A DNA stretch of 64,000 bases from Doris montereyensis (GCA_037039925.1 JAXRKP010000010.1:550940-614939); one strand, 5' to 3'. Positions 1 to 16,295 are shown, numbered from the stretch's first letter. Made by a program: numbers and translations. The notes: generated by a model from the sequence alone, not told the origin.

Positions 1-2899
<2,899 letters not shown>

Positions 2900-5800
2900 C
2901 ATAGGGGTGGCCATTGTTTACGTTCAATTTCATCTTGTTTTTCTTGAGGTAAAGTCCTGAATAGCTTCTGATGTTTCTGTAATATAGCTCTGTGGTTTAC
3001 ACTCAAAGCGTGCATGCAAAATTCTGACAACTGGAAGGCATTGTAGAACTGAAAGAACCAATGAAGATGTGGATTAATACAGTTTCTGAGCTTCCATGGC
3101 ATGGAAAAAAATGACGATAATATTTTAAGTTTACTCATGAAGGTCTTGATGAAAATCCTCTTAATAAAAGTCATATAAATGTTAATTACTTCTCGTTGAA
3201 CATACACTCACTAGAGAAGCTTGTTTTTTTTTTAATGAATGCCATTGTTTTTTTACGAGCTTCTTTAAGGAGGAGGAGGGGGGGGGGGGTGTGCACCTGG
3301 ACTGGACTGGCGAGTTTTGGACCAAAAGGTTGATTTTCTGTTCTTTGAATATTGGGGTAGAACAATCATTTATCTACAAGTTCATGGCAGAAAAATGTCT
3401 ATGTGACGTATAATTTTTTTTTACAAAATATTTTGTAGGCGAGGATAAGTAAAAACAATCAAAATTTTGACGTAAATTATCCAACACTGACTGAGAAGAT
3501 GGCAGTAAAAACCAGTATATTGGCGGTTAATTGCCAAACTGCCGACACCGATCGATGCTTGCCCATCCCTGTGTGATATAAGAGGCGTTGGGCGTCAGCA
3601 TGTATGTAAACACGCGCACAAGCATAGGATATAGAGGAAAAAAACAAAAAACTGGTCATTTCAATGTCTGTTTTCACAACAGTGCACATCTAAGCCTAGA
3701 TTTATAATCCTCTTTACATTAGTAACAATGCCAGAGACTGCCGAAATAAAGGGGCTGCTACAACGAGGAAACCCGTCTGAAGCGTTTGTTTTGTGCTATT
3801 TTCTTTTGATTTTTTAAATTGCATTTTTCTCGAAATGTAGTTTTTCCAGACTAAAATTCTATCTCCTCCGTCATTTACCGAACGATTTGTATTATATTTG
3901 GCACACGGTTCATCTTGTCAATTTTAATAGAATGACGTAATATATATATTGTTAACTTTTTGAGAATTAAAAAAATAATAATAATAAAAATGTCGTTTTT
4001 GTACATTCACAATATATAGTATTTTGAAAAATTCATTAAAAAAAAAACTATTCCAAATATAAAAAAACCTGATGTCACTCTTTAGATATTGAATAGAAAA
4101 GACGATCTGCAGAGGCTTTGAGTGATTTTATTCATAACTAAGGTCAAAATCCAAGATGGCGGCTGTTTCTATGGCAACCAAGGACGCTACAAACTTTTCA
4201 ATGATATACGATGACTGTATTTTGACAGTTACTCATGTATGTACATACTAAAAGCAGAAATCTAAACTCAAAAGCAAAAAAAAAATCGCATCAGGCACGC
4301 CCCCCCCCCCTTAATTCGATGTTTTTGTTATTGTTTGTGTTACCTTAAAACACACTTTTAACACTTAAACTATAACATATTACCAAAGACTGTTCTTACC
4401 TCAGAAGGCTCAAGTAAAATGATAACATCTTTGATCATTTCATCCTTGTTTTCATAGGCCTGCAATTCAACTACCACAGACCTCTCCACCATGTTAACTA
4501 GACGAGTCAAACACAGGCGATTTGCTACCTCAATCAAAGCAATGCAGTCAACTCCACACATGGATGGTGACTCGCCAGTATACAAATATTCTTGAAGGGC
4601 ACAAAAGTCTCACATGTTATTCCAGGAAATGGAATCTAAAAAAAAAAGGAGAAACGGAAAAATAATGTTATCACAGTTGTTTGGCAAGTCTGATAGTGCC
4701 AACAATATGACACTTAAAGGCAAATCTAGTTCAAAATTTATGTCACAAGATTTCTAAACTGGAATAATTATTTTGTTAACACACCCATATGTTAAATTTT
4801 CAATCAGAGATGAAGCAATGACCATTTCAACACATACATCTATTACAATTTCCCTCATAATCAAGTCTTTACCCATTTCTTCTCTAGATAATCACGCTTT
4901 ATATAAATCTTATCAGCAAACCGTCTAAACCAAAGCACACACAAAGATTGGTTTGTTTGAGGTTTCTGTTTTACTAAAAAAGCATAAGATAAGAATGACA
5001 TGAAAGAGATTTCTATACCACATCAGAAGCGGATTCAATGAAGTCATCACTGAACATGGCATACATCATTTCACACCTGGCCATGAGCAAGGCTTTGTGG
5101 GCTGACACAAATCCGTTGTCCACTTGAAAGGTTATATCTTTGAAAATACATAAATTAAATCAAATATGAGCAATGAACACTTTCCATTGTGTCACTCAAT
5201 CTTGCCCTACAAATGTGAGATTTTTTTTTTTTTTAGATAAATGAATCATTGATTGAAAAGGAAGAATTGAAAGAAAAAGCCTCACTAAATAATGGCATAC
5301 AGCTGCTCATATAAATCATAAGAGACATGGTCCCAATGCATTGAGAACATAAAAAAAGTAAAGTTTCTTCAAGGCCATTATGACCCACAGAACCAAAGAC
5401 TATCTCGGTTTCTGTGGCGTGAAGCGAAACAGGTGATAATAATCACCTCCTGGACAGGACACTAATCTGATGCAGGTTTTCACTCCCAAGCTAGAGCTTG
5501 TACCCATTGGCACCTGGGTCGAGTGGGGAAAATGCGTGTTAAGAGTCTTTCCCAAGGAATATAATGTCAGATCTACCTTTGCTAGAATTTGAACCCTCAT
5601 GATCTCAAGTCCGCAGTAGGCCACTGACACCAAGCATTGTCAATGAGCTGAATCACTGTGCTTCTTAAAGCAGAAATATATATCCTATTAAAGTTTAAAA
5701 AAAGGTATCTCAATTGTACTGAATCACTCCTTTCTCAAGAAAAAATATACACACAAGTATTAGAGGAAAAAAATATCTACTTTGTGTGATCACTCCTCCT

Positions 5801-8800
5801 CTTAGGGCCAAATTGCATAAATATCAAAGAAAAGAACGTACACAATGTACACAAGGCTGAATTATTCCTTTTCACAAGGAAAGACAAAAGATTGTATCAA
5901 ACAAAAAGACTAACTGGCCACTCCAAAAATGATGGTGTGATTGTGTAAAACGAAATATCTTTGTCTCAGCTGTAACCCTTTTCAGGCGGGTCCCGTATCT
6001 TTGCATGCCACTGGTCACTCTAAGCACACTTCCGCTAATGGCGGATCCCGTACATTTGCATCACTCCCGGCCTTACAGCAAGACAAAGCATTAGTGGCGA
6101 ATCCCGTATAACTGCACTGCAGTCAAAGATGAGTTTTGGGAATGCCTCTATTCTGACCAATTACGCTGATCGACCCACGTCACGTCAAACAGAGAAAGTC
6201 TATTATTCTGAAGGGGTAAAAGTAATAGTTCATTTCCGAGTCTAAAACACACTTGATATATTTCTTATAAAGAGATACAAAAACCCACAGCAGCTCTATC
6301 TCAAATGCAGGCTGTGGCCCTCTGTAAAGTGGACACAACCAAAGACTCTTGTCTTCATATGACTGACACAACTTCTGGACAGATGTCAATTACTTTAGTA
6401 AGAAGCTCCACCCACAAGCAAGAAATAGTGATTGATATAAATAAAACATATCAGTGGCTAATCACATTGCACACCTATGGTCAGCCTGAATGGAGGGCGT
6501 GACCTTCAGCCAATAGAAAGAAACCATGTTCAGGGTTGACCAATCAGGGGGAGCATTGTGTTGATGGTTATATTGTCAAACGTCACATATGTCAAAATAC
6601 ATCTCCACCTCTTTTTCACATAAGAATGAAGAGATTGGAGTGTTGAAAGCACAAAGGAAAATTGAAGCTTTCATCTGAGTTCAGTGACCAGTAGCAAAGG
6701 AACTTTGATCTCTAAAACAGGTCCATTTCACATGGCCATGATGACATGTGGTGTCTGGACAAGAGGAAAGGCGGCTATTTGAAGTGTATAGACATTAGAA
6801 ACTACCCGAGTCTATCTTCATACTGTATAGAAAGGACTAAGGAGGGAGACTTACATCCAGAAATGGGGGAAGATGTGAAAAAACCACTGGATTGCCTTAC
6901 AGGGTGGGGCTGTTTGGGAGGAGGTGGATAACTATTGAACTGTAGGAAGGGAACAGCCAAGAATACAAAACGATGGTCACTCATCTCATTGTAAAGGAGA
7001 AAAGAGGGTGATACTACTGATACTAGTAAGTAACTAGTGATAGACATAGGGTAGGGAGGGAGTTTTCAAAAGCATGGGAAGCATGTAGCTGAGGAGAGGT
7101 GTTAGGTCTGGGATAGAGCTCGTTGCCTCAGCTGGGGTGATACACACTTGTGAAAGCAATAAATCAAGGGGCCTGTTTCTTTCATCATGGGAATGTGTTA
7201 ACTATGCACATTGGGCTTGGTCATGGGATTAGCAAAAGGCAGTTGGATATTTCCTCTAGTATTATAGTTCCATTATTTTATTTAAATATGAAAATGAAAG
7301 TCATTCCTTTAGAAGTAAAAATAAATGTTGTTCCTTGAAACTCTACTACATAAAATTTGACAAAGCCAGTCACACTATTATTGAATGACCATGCAACAAA
7401 CGCGTCCCCCCCCCCCCCTCCCGCTCTACATGTTATGTCCTCTCTCTCTCTCTCTCTCTCTGTCTCTCTTTCATCTTCTCTTGTTTTCTCCATCATCTCT
7501 ATAAGTCTTTCTTTATCTTCCTCGTTCTCTTTATGTCTCCTTTTGTTTCCTTTCCTCTTTCTCTCTCCCTTTCTATCCCTCCCTCCTCTCTCTCCGTCTC
7601 TCTTATAGCAGTTGTATTTCGTTTTCTTCTTTCTTTTTGTTTTTTCTTTTTGTTTGTTTGTTGTTTTGAAGCTTGCTCTGTTGAACATTGAGTGATGGGT
7701 CGTTGCACCAATGGCTCTATTAGTATTAGTTTCGTCCAGCATTGTTTAGTGTTTATTTGTTTCTATGTCTCCTTGTTGCTTATGGAGGTTGGACACACTG
7801 AGGATTTCTCAGTCCTGACCCTGTTTTCTATCTATTAGTATTATACCTTTCACATTCCTCTTCATTAGTAATGGGCCAACCGCAGTATTATTCCTTTTCA
7901 CGTTTAATAAAAGTAGGCTGTAATAGACGTTATTGTTAGTAAAGAATGCAATATAAACAAGATAACGATAACAGTAACAAAATGAATTGCCTGCTATGTC
8001 ACCTTACTCAACGAAGTTCAAAACCAATCACAATAATCACAGGTACGTCGTGGTCCAGCATGGCAGCCTTGTCAGCGGGAGAGAAAACTATCGGTGCCAC
8101 ATGCGGAAGCCTCGTACACAGCGGAACGACATTATTGATCGATATTGAGGTCAGCCAGCAGGTTAGCCTCACAAGGGTTAAGCAATAGAACCAAACCTAT
8201 GTTGACCCACTATGCACCTCATGTCACACAAAATATGAATATGTTTCTTTCACCACAATGTCTATAATTATGCAAAGAATTTGTACAAGAAATCCTGCTT
8301 TTCTTATACAGCCATTTATCTTCTATCTCTTATAAATTGCATGTCTGTGTAAAAGTAAAAGAAATATGGATTATATCATATAAGCGGAATACCTGACAGA
8401 AAATCATTCTCCAAAGCAAGTTCTTTCAGATAATGCACTCTTGTTTCATGAAAAATCTTTTCCAGTTCAAGGTTGCGAAACTCTTGGTGAGAAAAGACAT
8501 TCTCAATCACTGAAGTTAAATCTGTCAGCTAAATCAAAAAGATTGCAAATGAATCAGTGATGTCAAAGAGAGAAAAAACCCAACAGATCTTAAAAAAGTA
8601 AAATTTGCCTTTCATCTTGGGAAACTTGTGCACTAGTATATTAAGAACTCTATGTCTCTTGGCATTGTGTGAAAAGATAATGCAAAACATAGTGGGGAAA
8701 GCACCAGGACATAGTATTTAAAATGATGCAAGATGTTTTTAACATCCCTGAATTATAGCACTGAATGATTGTAACTGAAATGAAAATATCATAAAAATGA

Positions 8801-11800
8801 AAAGTCTAAAAAGCTTAAATACATGGCTCATTTATGTCCAGTACTTGATCTAAACCTTTCAAAAACAATCTATACATGACTTTTGTTTATTTGTTTCTTT
8901 GAAATTTAACCTGTCCACCGTTGCGGTGATCTCAGGGTGAATTAAGAGGAAATAGCAAGATGAAAAATAAGTGAAACAAGGAAAGGAAAGAAGTAGGATC
9001 TATCTGCAGTGCCCGCCAACTGCCCGCCAATACATGACACATGATGTGAATTTAAAAACTTGTCAAGGAATTAAAAGGACTGCTCATGACAAGACACTGA
9101 AATTAAGGAACTCAATTGAAAGAGCAGGAAATCAAGACTATACATAATTGACAAACAAACCAGTTATCTAATTGTACTGAAAGCTGAAGCTCTTTCAGGT
9201 AAAACCATGCAATGGACTCAATCCTATAAACTGTCTTGACAAGAGATTGTAGCAGAAAGAAATAGAAAATTGTATGACTTTCACAGTGGGTATCACTGAA
9301 TACTTAACATAAACAATTCTACAGCTTATTTCAAAGCATTTAATTATCATACTACCTGCAACAGCTCAGCAGTTTTACGCAGTTGTGTCAGATCTGAAGC
9401 ATCATAATCAAGTCTACCAGAGTAGAGGTATTCTAAAGCAGTTCTAAATGATTTCACAGTGATGTCTGCATTCAGTCTGATGAACGTCTTCAGAGTTTTG
9501 TGACAATGGCCAAAACCATCATCTCCATATTTTATTTCAATACTGTCAATCGCTTTGTGATCATATGAAACTGTCAATGGGTAGTGAGCATTGAGCAATG
9601 GTGAGAGACATTCATCATCTTCAGCATCCTGTATACTGAAGTCACAATCTGTATCAGTACTGAGAGATTCCTGATCACTATCAAGAAGACTCTCACGGTC
9701 ACTGTGACTGAATGTGTTGAGGTATTTCTTGCGTAGAGGAACATTCTTAAGACGCTTTATCGGAAACTTGGCCAAGGACTCTAAAGAAAATAGATTCCTG
9801 AAAAACTTGGATGCAACGGCAAGGCATATCCTATGTGCTTCAATGCTATGGGTCTGTACCAGGAAAGTCACATCACACTCAGATCTACTTTTCATCAGTG
9901 AGCAAATGTCAGAGTTGAGAAGAGGTGGAGCAATTTGAATGGGTTTCAATGATGGGACAGGCATTTTCATGGGAGGCTGCACTAACGGTCTCTGAACTTT
10001 TCTTAGCTGAGTATTCCAGAACTTAATCTTACGACATTCCATAAGAGCTGCCCGTGAGGCGTTGATAAAGACATCAGCAACACCATGATGCGTTAGAACG
10101 CTGGTTTCATAATAAGGAGCTCCAATATCCCGTGCTACTTCTCGCCCAACGCTAGGTGTTATGATGTCTTTTGGTGAAATACTTCTGTTAACAGAATTGT
10201 AAGATTGGAAAACATATTTTTATACATCATATTAAGAAAAATCCATATAGGGGACAAATACATTGGCTTAACAAAGACTTCTCCTTTATAACTTAAAAAA
10301 TAAATAAATCAATAGATACATCCCTTAGGTAATGGCAGCTGTTGTTTTATTACAATACTTCCGCTTTGCCATATTTACAACATTACCTCTGTTATCAACC
10401 CACTTGCAAATAGTGTTGTTTTCAAAGCAATCTCATTCTTCAATAAATATTTGTTTAAAGTTTCAAAGGTCAGGGCTTATTAACCCCTTTTTAATAACAT
10501 GTTGGTAAATAAAGATAATTGTTCTTCCTTCCTCAAACATTTATTCCTAATTCAGTCAGATAGAATGCATTTAAAGCTAAAATTGAATATAACTTTACCT
10601 ATACAATAAACCTTTTTCCATGGCAAGGTAGTCATCATCAAAGCATAAGTAACGCAAATCTGCTTGAGTTCCACAGAGAATGACAGGAGTGCTAGGAGCA
10701 CTACGTCGAATTTCTAGATTCCAAATGCGTCTGACATTGTGAAGAGTGGCCGGCCACATAACACTAAAGCAAAGGATGATGACATCAGCCCTGAAATAAT
10801 TTCAGTACAGAGATGAAATCTTAAATATCAAGTTGTTACGTGAGGAATGCATATTTCATGAACATACAATGCTTTTGTAAACAGGCAAAAACAAACAAGA
10901 CAGCCCTGCCTAAGCCCTATAACATGGTGTCCTTCATGGTAAATATCTTAATCCTCTCGCCTGCCCCACTTTTGCATTATAAGGAAAAGGGTATCCTGGA
11001 AATGCCTACAAACATTTTCATTGAAGGCAACATAGAAACTATATTCAATTTGAACCATAATTTATAAAACTTCACACACGTATACTTAAAGAAAGATTAC
11101 TTGCCATGCTTGTTGTGTTGTGAGAATCTAAATCTCAACTGCATGGCACCTTTTCCCACCTATCTATATGAGAATATAGCAGCAATTTTTGTTGATGCTA
11201 ATTTTGTCTTCTTGTTTTTTTGCTTCTTCAAACCTTTGTATAATAACTGACTATATAATGAGAAATGAGAATAAAACAACACCATGCATTTAATCAAAGC
11301 GATTGACTATCCAGTTACCAGGTAAAGTTAGATTGTCTAATGAGGTGGGGAAATATTGTTTGAAACATTGCAATTTAATAAGGATCTTTTATGTGTGTCT
11401 ATTGCCTACTTTGGCAGTGTCATACAATTAAGCAAAAATACTCACTTTGTCAGACGACTTATGAATCTTTGAGTAAATCTTTCCATATCCCAACTAACTT
11501 TAAAAAATTTCATAACACATTTTTAAATTGACAAGTTTATCCACATTGCAATTAAATGTGTGCATAATAGTGCAAAAAAGTCACTGGAAATAGCAATTTA
11601 AGTGCATATTTTGATAAAAGTGAATGAAACAGTTTTTCCATAAAATACCAGAAGAGTCAAGAACAGTACCCTCTATAGGCAAAGCCTCTATCTTTGTCAT
11701 GATAGCCAAAAGTATCCCATAGACGAAGAGAAACTCGACATCCATCCACGCCGCACCATGATCTGTCCAGAATCTTCATAATAAGGAAAAAAGAAGGGCA

Positions 11801-12303
11801 TTTAAATAAATTACCAAAAAATAATGATACACTCCATAACTCCATATTAACTGTTCATATCAGGTCTTTCATTTAGTATATAGAAAAATGTCTGCATGAA
11901 TTCAAAGATGTTGGTAAAGAAAGAAAAATGAGTCTTTTAGTCATTGTTCTGAATTCAACAAAGTGTGGAATGTGACATAATTTTCATATTGCATGTAAAA
12001 GTAACATTTTTTCATTAATCTACAAACATTTGTATCATTTTAAGACCTACAACTCACAAATCATCTACAAATTCTGAAAAGTGCTCACATTAATTGTCCT
12101 TCTGCAAACTTACTTACCTCTTGATCATGATAGTAATGGTCAATTGCCCAGACAGTGGCCTGATGGGTTTTCACCAGTTTGTGAAGACTGTACTTGGTGT
12201 TGCCGGCATAAGCACATATAAGACAAGTTTTCCCAACACCAGAATCTCCTACCACAACACATTTAAGGACTTCCTCAAAGCCACTCGCATTCTGATTAAC
12301 CAT
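2900..12303 (-). CDS. RhoBTB GTPase, eight coding exons, last exon not found
   Basis: Atypical Rho-family GTPase fused to two BTB domains; family members act as Cullin-3 substrate adaptors. Coding exons on the minus strand: 12303-12118, 11773-11670, 10790-10599, 10184-9356, 8528-8393, 5137-5019, 4635-4400, 3048-2900. All junctions are GT/AG and phases agree (0, 2, 2, 0, 1, 0, 0, then 2 at the end). The GTPase part shows P-loop GDSGVGKT, the RhoBTB-type replacement of DTAGQ by [14 protein letters not shown] in the G4 position and YYETSV in G5. BTB1 ([16 protein letters not shown]) carries a long acidic insert; BTB2 ([20 protein letters not shown]) follows, then a helical tail ending RKQWPPLW. 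About 650 residues are visible; human relatives are about 700. The start ATG at 12303 gives MVNQNASG; an in-frame upstream ATG at 12333 is possible. Exon 7 lacks one base. The end is open: exon 8 stops after two bases of a Trp codon. Confidence 0.95.
3781..4335. repeat. Dispersed repeat with AAGATGGCGGC core (RhoBTB intron 7)
   Basis: AT-rich intronic sequence containing AAATCCAAGATGGCGGCTG followed by ATGGCAACC and ending near a C-run (4301-4311). A relative lies at 21390-21630 inside the DBNL intron LINE copy (AAATCCAATATGACGGCG, then ATGGCAACACTC). Boundaries are approximate; no terminal repeats were recognised. Confidence 0.5.
4400..4635 (-). CDS. RhoBTB exon 7: BTB2 C-terminal half, with a one-base frameshift
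   Basis: The exon opens as [12 protein letters not shown] and continues one frame away as [28 protein letters not shown] and so on. The two halves join if the sequence GTGCCC (minus strand; forward about 4598-4602) contained one more G. The exon is 236 bases; phase 0 at both ends requires 237, so splice phase independently predicts one missing base. Likely a sequencing or assembly contraction rather than gene death. Confidence 0.9.
5358..5640 (-). repeat. tRNA-derived SINE, family A (RhoBTB intron)
   Basis: Reads in reverse relative to the well-preserved copy at 44011-44265: shared pieces are CTTCAAGGCCATTATG, GGTGATAATAATCACCTCC, CACCTGGGTCGAGTGGGGAA and the box-B region near 5590. Inserted antisense to the plus strand, in RhoBTB intron 6. 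Confidence 0.85.
5985..6125. repeat. Three degenerate copies of a GGCGGATCCCGTA motif
   Basis: GGCGGGTCCCGTATCTTTGC, GGCGGATCCCGTACATTTGC and GGCGAATCCCGTATAACTGC occur in the same orientation, spaced about 55-60 bases. This looks like a decayed tandem repeat. Confidence 0.7.
6150..6545. repeat. Dispersed repeat D, copy 1
   Basis: Shares colinear segments with 31370-31700: a stretch ending in the C-rich word before ACACAC, TTGATATATTTCTTATAA-like sequence, CTCAAATGCAGGCT/CTCAAAGTAGGCT, AAGTGGACA and AAGA(C/T)TCTTGTC. Not coding. No terminal repeats were recognised. Confidence 0.65.
7395..7610. repeat. C-run and pyrimidine-rich (TC)n tract
   Basis: A poly-C run at 7407-7418 is followed by imperfect TC and TTTC repeats to about 7605. 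Open frames through it are low complexity on both strands. Confidence 0.9.
8905..9029 (-). repeat. Dispersed repeat C (RhoBTB intron)
   Basis: Minus-orientation copy of a short repeat whose plus-strand form runs from a GGGCGGTTG head through GGTAGGTCCTAC, a pyrimidine-rich stretch and CACCCTGAGATCACCGCA to TGGACAGGGTAAAT. Here the reverse form TGCGGTGATCTCAGGGTGAA is nearly intact. Confidence 0.85.
9356..10184 (-). CDS. RhoBTB exon 4: G5 region, proline linker, split BTB1
   Basis: The largest exon, 829 bases. In order it encodes the end of the GTPase (YYETSV), the conserved [17 protein letters not shown] linker, a proline-rich stretch, and the first BTB domain. BTB1 begins at [10 protein letters not shown] and is interrupted by about 110 residues rich in Asp, Glu and Ser ([16 protein letters not shown]) before resuming at [15 protein letters not shown]. 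An inserted BTB1 is a known RhoBTB feature. Confidence 0.93.
12118..12303 (-). CDS. RhoBTB exon 1: P-loop and switch I
   Basis: Encodes residues 1-62, including [13 protein letters not shown] (G1) and QATVWAID, the counterpart of the switch I segment. The donor reads GAG|GTAAGTA. I chose the ATG at 12303 because family similarity begins about ten residues later; the upstream ATG at 12333 adds only MRHFIRARSS. Confidence 0.92.
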
Positions 12304-14339
12304 ACTGCTCCTTGCTCTTATAAAATGTCTCAAAGCAACAGAAGTGTATGTTGTTCAGCAGGCTTTTGAAGCATGATCTTTTCCTAGATTGATCAAAACA
12401 AGAAACAATAAATAAATTTAAAAAAGAACAATTACAGCCATCCATCCATGGTTAATTTGCTAGATTTCAATTTAATAGTCTGCAAATCTGCATGCTTTCC
12501 TTTGTTTCAATTAAATTCATATAGACCTAGAGATGTAGGCCTAGATATCATTTCTTGTTTGGTCAACAAACTTGATGGTCAGTTGATAAGATTTACATTT
12601 AACATCACATTAATGTACCCAGGATTTTGTTCTGTTTCTTTATTAGCTTTATCAAATTATCAATAATCCTTTTGTTACAATGCAAAGACAGTGAAAAGGG
12701 GAGAAATCCTTAATGACTCAGCACGTTGGAATATGAAGAAAAATTGAAACCTTTATATCAAATAGACAGCCATTACTAGCCACCAAAAAGGGTGATTTAA
12801 AAGAAGAAGAAGAAACAAACTAGACGATTTGGGGTACACCGTCAGTTCTATGTTTATTTTTGGAATTAGCTCTGCAAGAATGGCCTAGTAATTTTGAGTG
12901 ATGACCTCTCAGCAGCAAAAGTTTTCAACACAACCAAGAAGGATATGATTTGTAAGCAAGTTAAATCCTTTATATAGGGCATGGTGGTGGGGAATAGAGG
13001 AAGGGTAGAGTTGGGGTAAGGGACTGAGATAAATATTTTTTTTACTGTTTTTCATGGATTATCTTTCAAACGACATTCGCATACATATATGATAGCAGTC
13101 CACAATATACTCTTAGACCGGAAACCATAGAATAACAAATGTAGTATCAATGTTATTTGTCACTAAGTGTCCAGAAGTAAAGATACACAGAATTATAAAT
13201 TCCGAGCCAATCTATCAGCAATTCAGTGACTTTATATACATAGAATAATGCTACTGTACAGCAACTAGAGTTATCCAGGTTTGATCCCTAACATGGCCAA
13301 TTATTATTTGTTGTTATTTGTACACATCTATTTCATGTTCCTCATTTTATTTCATGTTTATTAGCCTGTAATATTTCATTTAATGTATAAGTTTAAAGAG
13401 GGAGGATTTCCATATAGGACTCAAAAGCACTCAACCGTAACAACTGGTTCCAAAACAAAGAACTAAAATGGCGGTGCTATCAATCACATTGCTATTGAAG
13501 TAGTTTTGAAGTTAACAAAACTTCATATCAAGACATAAAAATCACTATAAACTACACTTGTACAACAATAGGCATGTAGATTTGTTCCATTTTGGTGATA
13601 GTCATGGGAGGACCAAAGACTACTAGTACTAGTAATGCTAGCATGAGGATTAAAGATCGCCATGTAAAGGAAAGCACACTGTCTTTGTGTTGTTTATCAC
13701 TCAAGGTCTAGACCTACCGCTAGTTGTTGTTCTATATTAATAATCTGTTAGGCTATAGGGCATCGGCAATAGACTATTATTCATGCACTGTTGTTGTCTT
13801 ACTTCAAGCAGTTCTAATAATATAGGATAAGAACATTTAAAATCATGTATGGCTACTTAAACGCTAATGCGACTACTAAACCACAGCTACACTAAAGCTA
13901 CTCATGCTCTATTATTTACTGTTTGGAACTTTAAGTCACAATGTTGATTATTGTGATTATTTTATAGGCTTCTGTCATTGCTACATACATTTTCTATGAA
14001 TTATATCAAATCTATTATTGTCATCGTTATTACATTGTATCATTATTTCCAGTAGTATTACTATTAGTATTATCATTAATTATTATTATATTATCATTAT
14101 TATCATCCTAACAATTATTATTATTATTATTATAATTGTTGTGGAATTCAATGTACCCTGATTGGGCCCCAATTTATAATTGTCATATGATGAGAGTGAG
14201 TGTGTGGCAAGACAGAGAGAGAAGGAGCTAGAGCTAGCTATGAAGAAGACAGGACTGAGCAGTCAAAAGAAACTTAGTTTTGTATTACTGTGTTTTGAAG
14301 TTTTAATCAAGTTTCAGGTTCAGAAAACAAGACTTCTTC

Positions 14340-14450
14340 AAATTTCTTCAACAATTATTATTATTAGTAATAGTAGTAGTAGTAGCAACAGCAGCAGTAG
14401 TAGTAGTAGTAGTGTATTATTCTTAATAATGCTATTATTATTATGATTAA
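14340..14450. repeat. (TAG)n/(CAG)n/(TTA)n microsatellite
   Basis: Imperfect trinucleotide repeats, mostly TAG with some CAG and ATT. Not coding. Confidence 0.85.
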
Positions 14451-15904
14451 AGTTGACCTAGCTACTTTTAAATATATTTATTTTAATAATTCAACATTAT
14501 AATTATATGTAAAATGTGTTTTTATTGCTTCACAGGTGAAACAGTTCTAAAAGTGTAAATATAATTACATGTACATGTAGGTCATATTTTTGTTTTTCAG
14601 GTCCTGTTGAAGATAAATTTGACATATCACTTTCACAGACTACTTGCCACTGCCCAAAGGGGGACTACCATACTGACATGCTGCCACTCGAATGATCCAT
14701 GCAGTGCGCTAATAATATGTATAACTCATTAATGTCCTTTTCAGGATCATTTTTCAAATGTGCCAATGGCGGTCCTAAGCCAGTATACTGAATTTTTATT
14801 CAGTAACTCAGAAGGAAGAGATAAGTTTATGCTTGTCTTTTTTGTATCAATCCCATTTTTGTTTTTGATGGCACCAGACAGAATCGAATCCGCAACCTCT
14901 TGTTTGACACCCATCACCTCACCATGGAAAGAGAGCGCACTACGAATCATATTTACTACAAGCCTTAAAAAGCAGTTTCATTGACAAGGTGAGGCATGGG
15001 TGGCGATGCGGAAGTTACGGGTTCAATTTAATCTTGTGTCCACATACCGTTTTCTTTTATTCCATTGTATTTGTCTCAATATTATATTTCAATTTTCGTG
15101 TTTTTATTCATCACTTTTAATATAATATTTTGAAAAGAAAAGGATTGAATATCATATCAAAATGGTGAAAAGTTGGATAAACTTATATCATACGTGTATT
15201 TCATTACTTTGATTTTAAGATAAAATTCTGTGGGCACATGCCTTTTTAATAATAAACAACTTTTTATTTTATTTTGGCAAAATCATTTTTCTGTTTATTA
15301 TAAAAATGTCATCAACTGTAAACTAAATCTGTCATAAAATAGAGCAATACATATAGGTCTATCTCTATGATTGTTAATTAATATGAAACTAAAACTTTTA
15401 ACTTTTTCAAAAATATATTATAAGTTAGACTATATAATATTATATCCCCCTTTTTAAAATTTGTAATTGTTACTTTTCTTGAAAAACATTATGTAGATGT
15501 AATAAGCTTGTTTCATTATAATAGTAACTGTAACTTAATTGAGTAATTGATAGTTGAAAATATAACATTACAAAGATATGCAATCAACTTAAAAAGAAGC
15601 ACCAAGGTATTGGTAACATGTAATATTTTCTCTCCTTCTTTTCATTTGTTAATTTTATGCATGTAAAAGAAATGATAGGAATAACATTAAATGATTACAA
15701 TAAAAATGAAAGACTGAAGGAAAATATAGGGTTTTTAGATATTATATTAGAACTATGTTGTTTAATTGCAATGTCGTACCAATATTTAAAAGGGAAGGCT
15801 ATTTGCTATTTTAATTTTATTCATGATACATTTATTTTTTCTCACATAATATTTGAATGACTTCATTCTTTCATTTTAATTATGTCGTCATAAAATACAT
15901 GTAG

Positions 15905-16295
15905 TTTACCCCCATGTGTAAGCTTAAAGAGGGAGGATTTCCATATAGGACAAAGCCATAAGTAAACATTAGCCAAATCATTAGTTCAAAATGCATAGAA
16001 CCTACAATCATATAATTGTACAGACCATACAAAAACATCCAAATTAAATAACGATGAAAGAAAGGAAAGAAATGGTGGATGTTTTTTAAATAATGAAGAA
16101 AAAACAACAAAAAAACACGTTCTTATAAAACAAAGTCAAAAACATAAAGGAGACATAATAATATTGGTATAGCAAAGAAAGAGTAAGTAAGAGAAGTTCA
16201 AAATGTTACAAGACCGTTATTTTAAAGTACTGGTAAGTGTTGTGTAACACCAAAACAATGTGCCATTGTTTGGACAATAAAATTGTATCTCATCT
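15905..16295. repeat. Dispersed repeat E, with partial copy at 13390-13425
   Basis: The phrase AAAGAGGGAGGATTTCCATA occurs here (about 15927) and at about 13396. This copy ends with GACAATAAAATTGTATCTCA, like the 3' end of a polyadenylated retroelement. The boundaries are estimates. Confidence 0.5.

Noticed and set aside
6746..6931. Small plus-strand open frame
   Set aside because: Sixty-one codons in a RhoBTB intron with no similarity, splice context or codon pattern supporting it.
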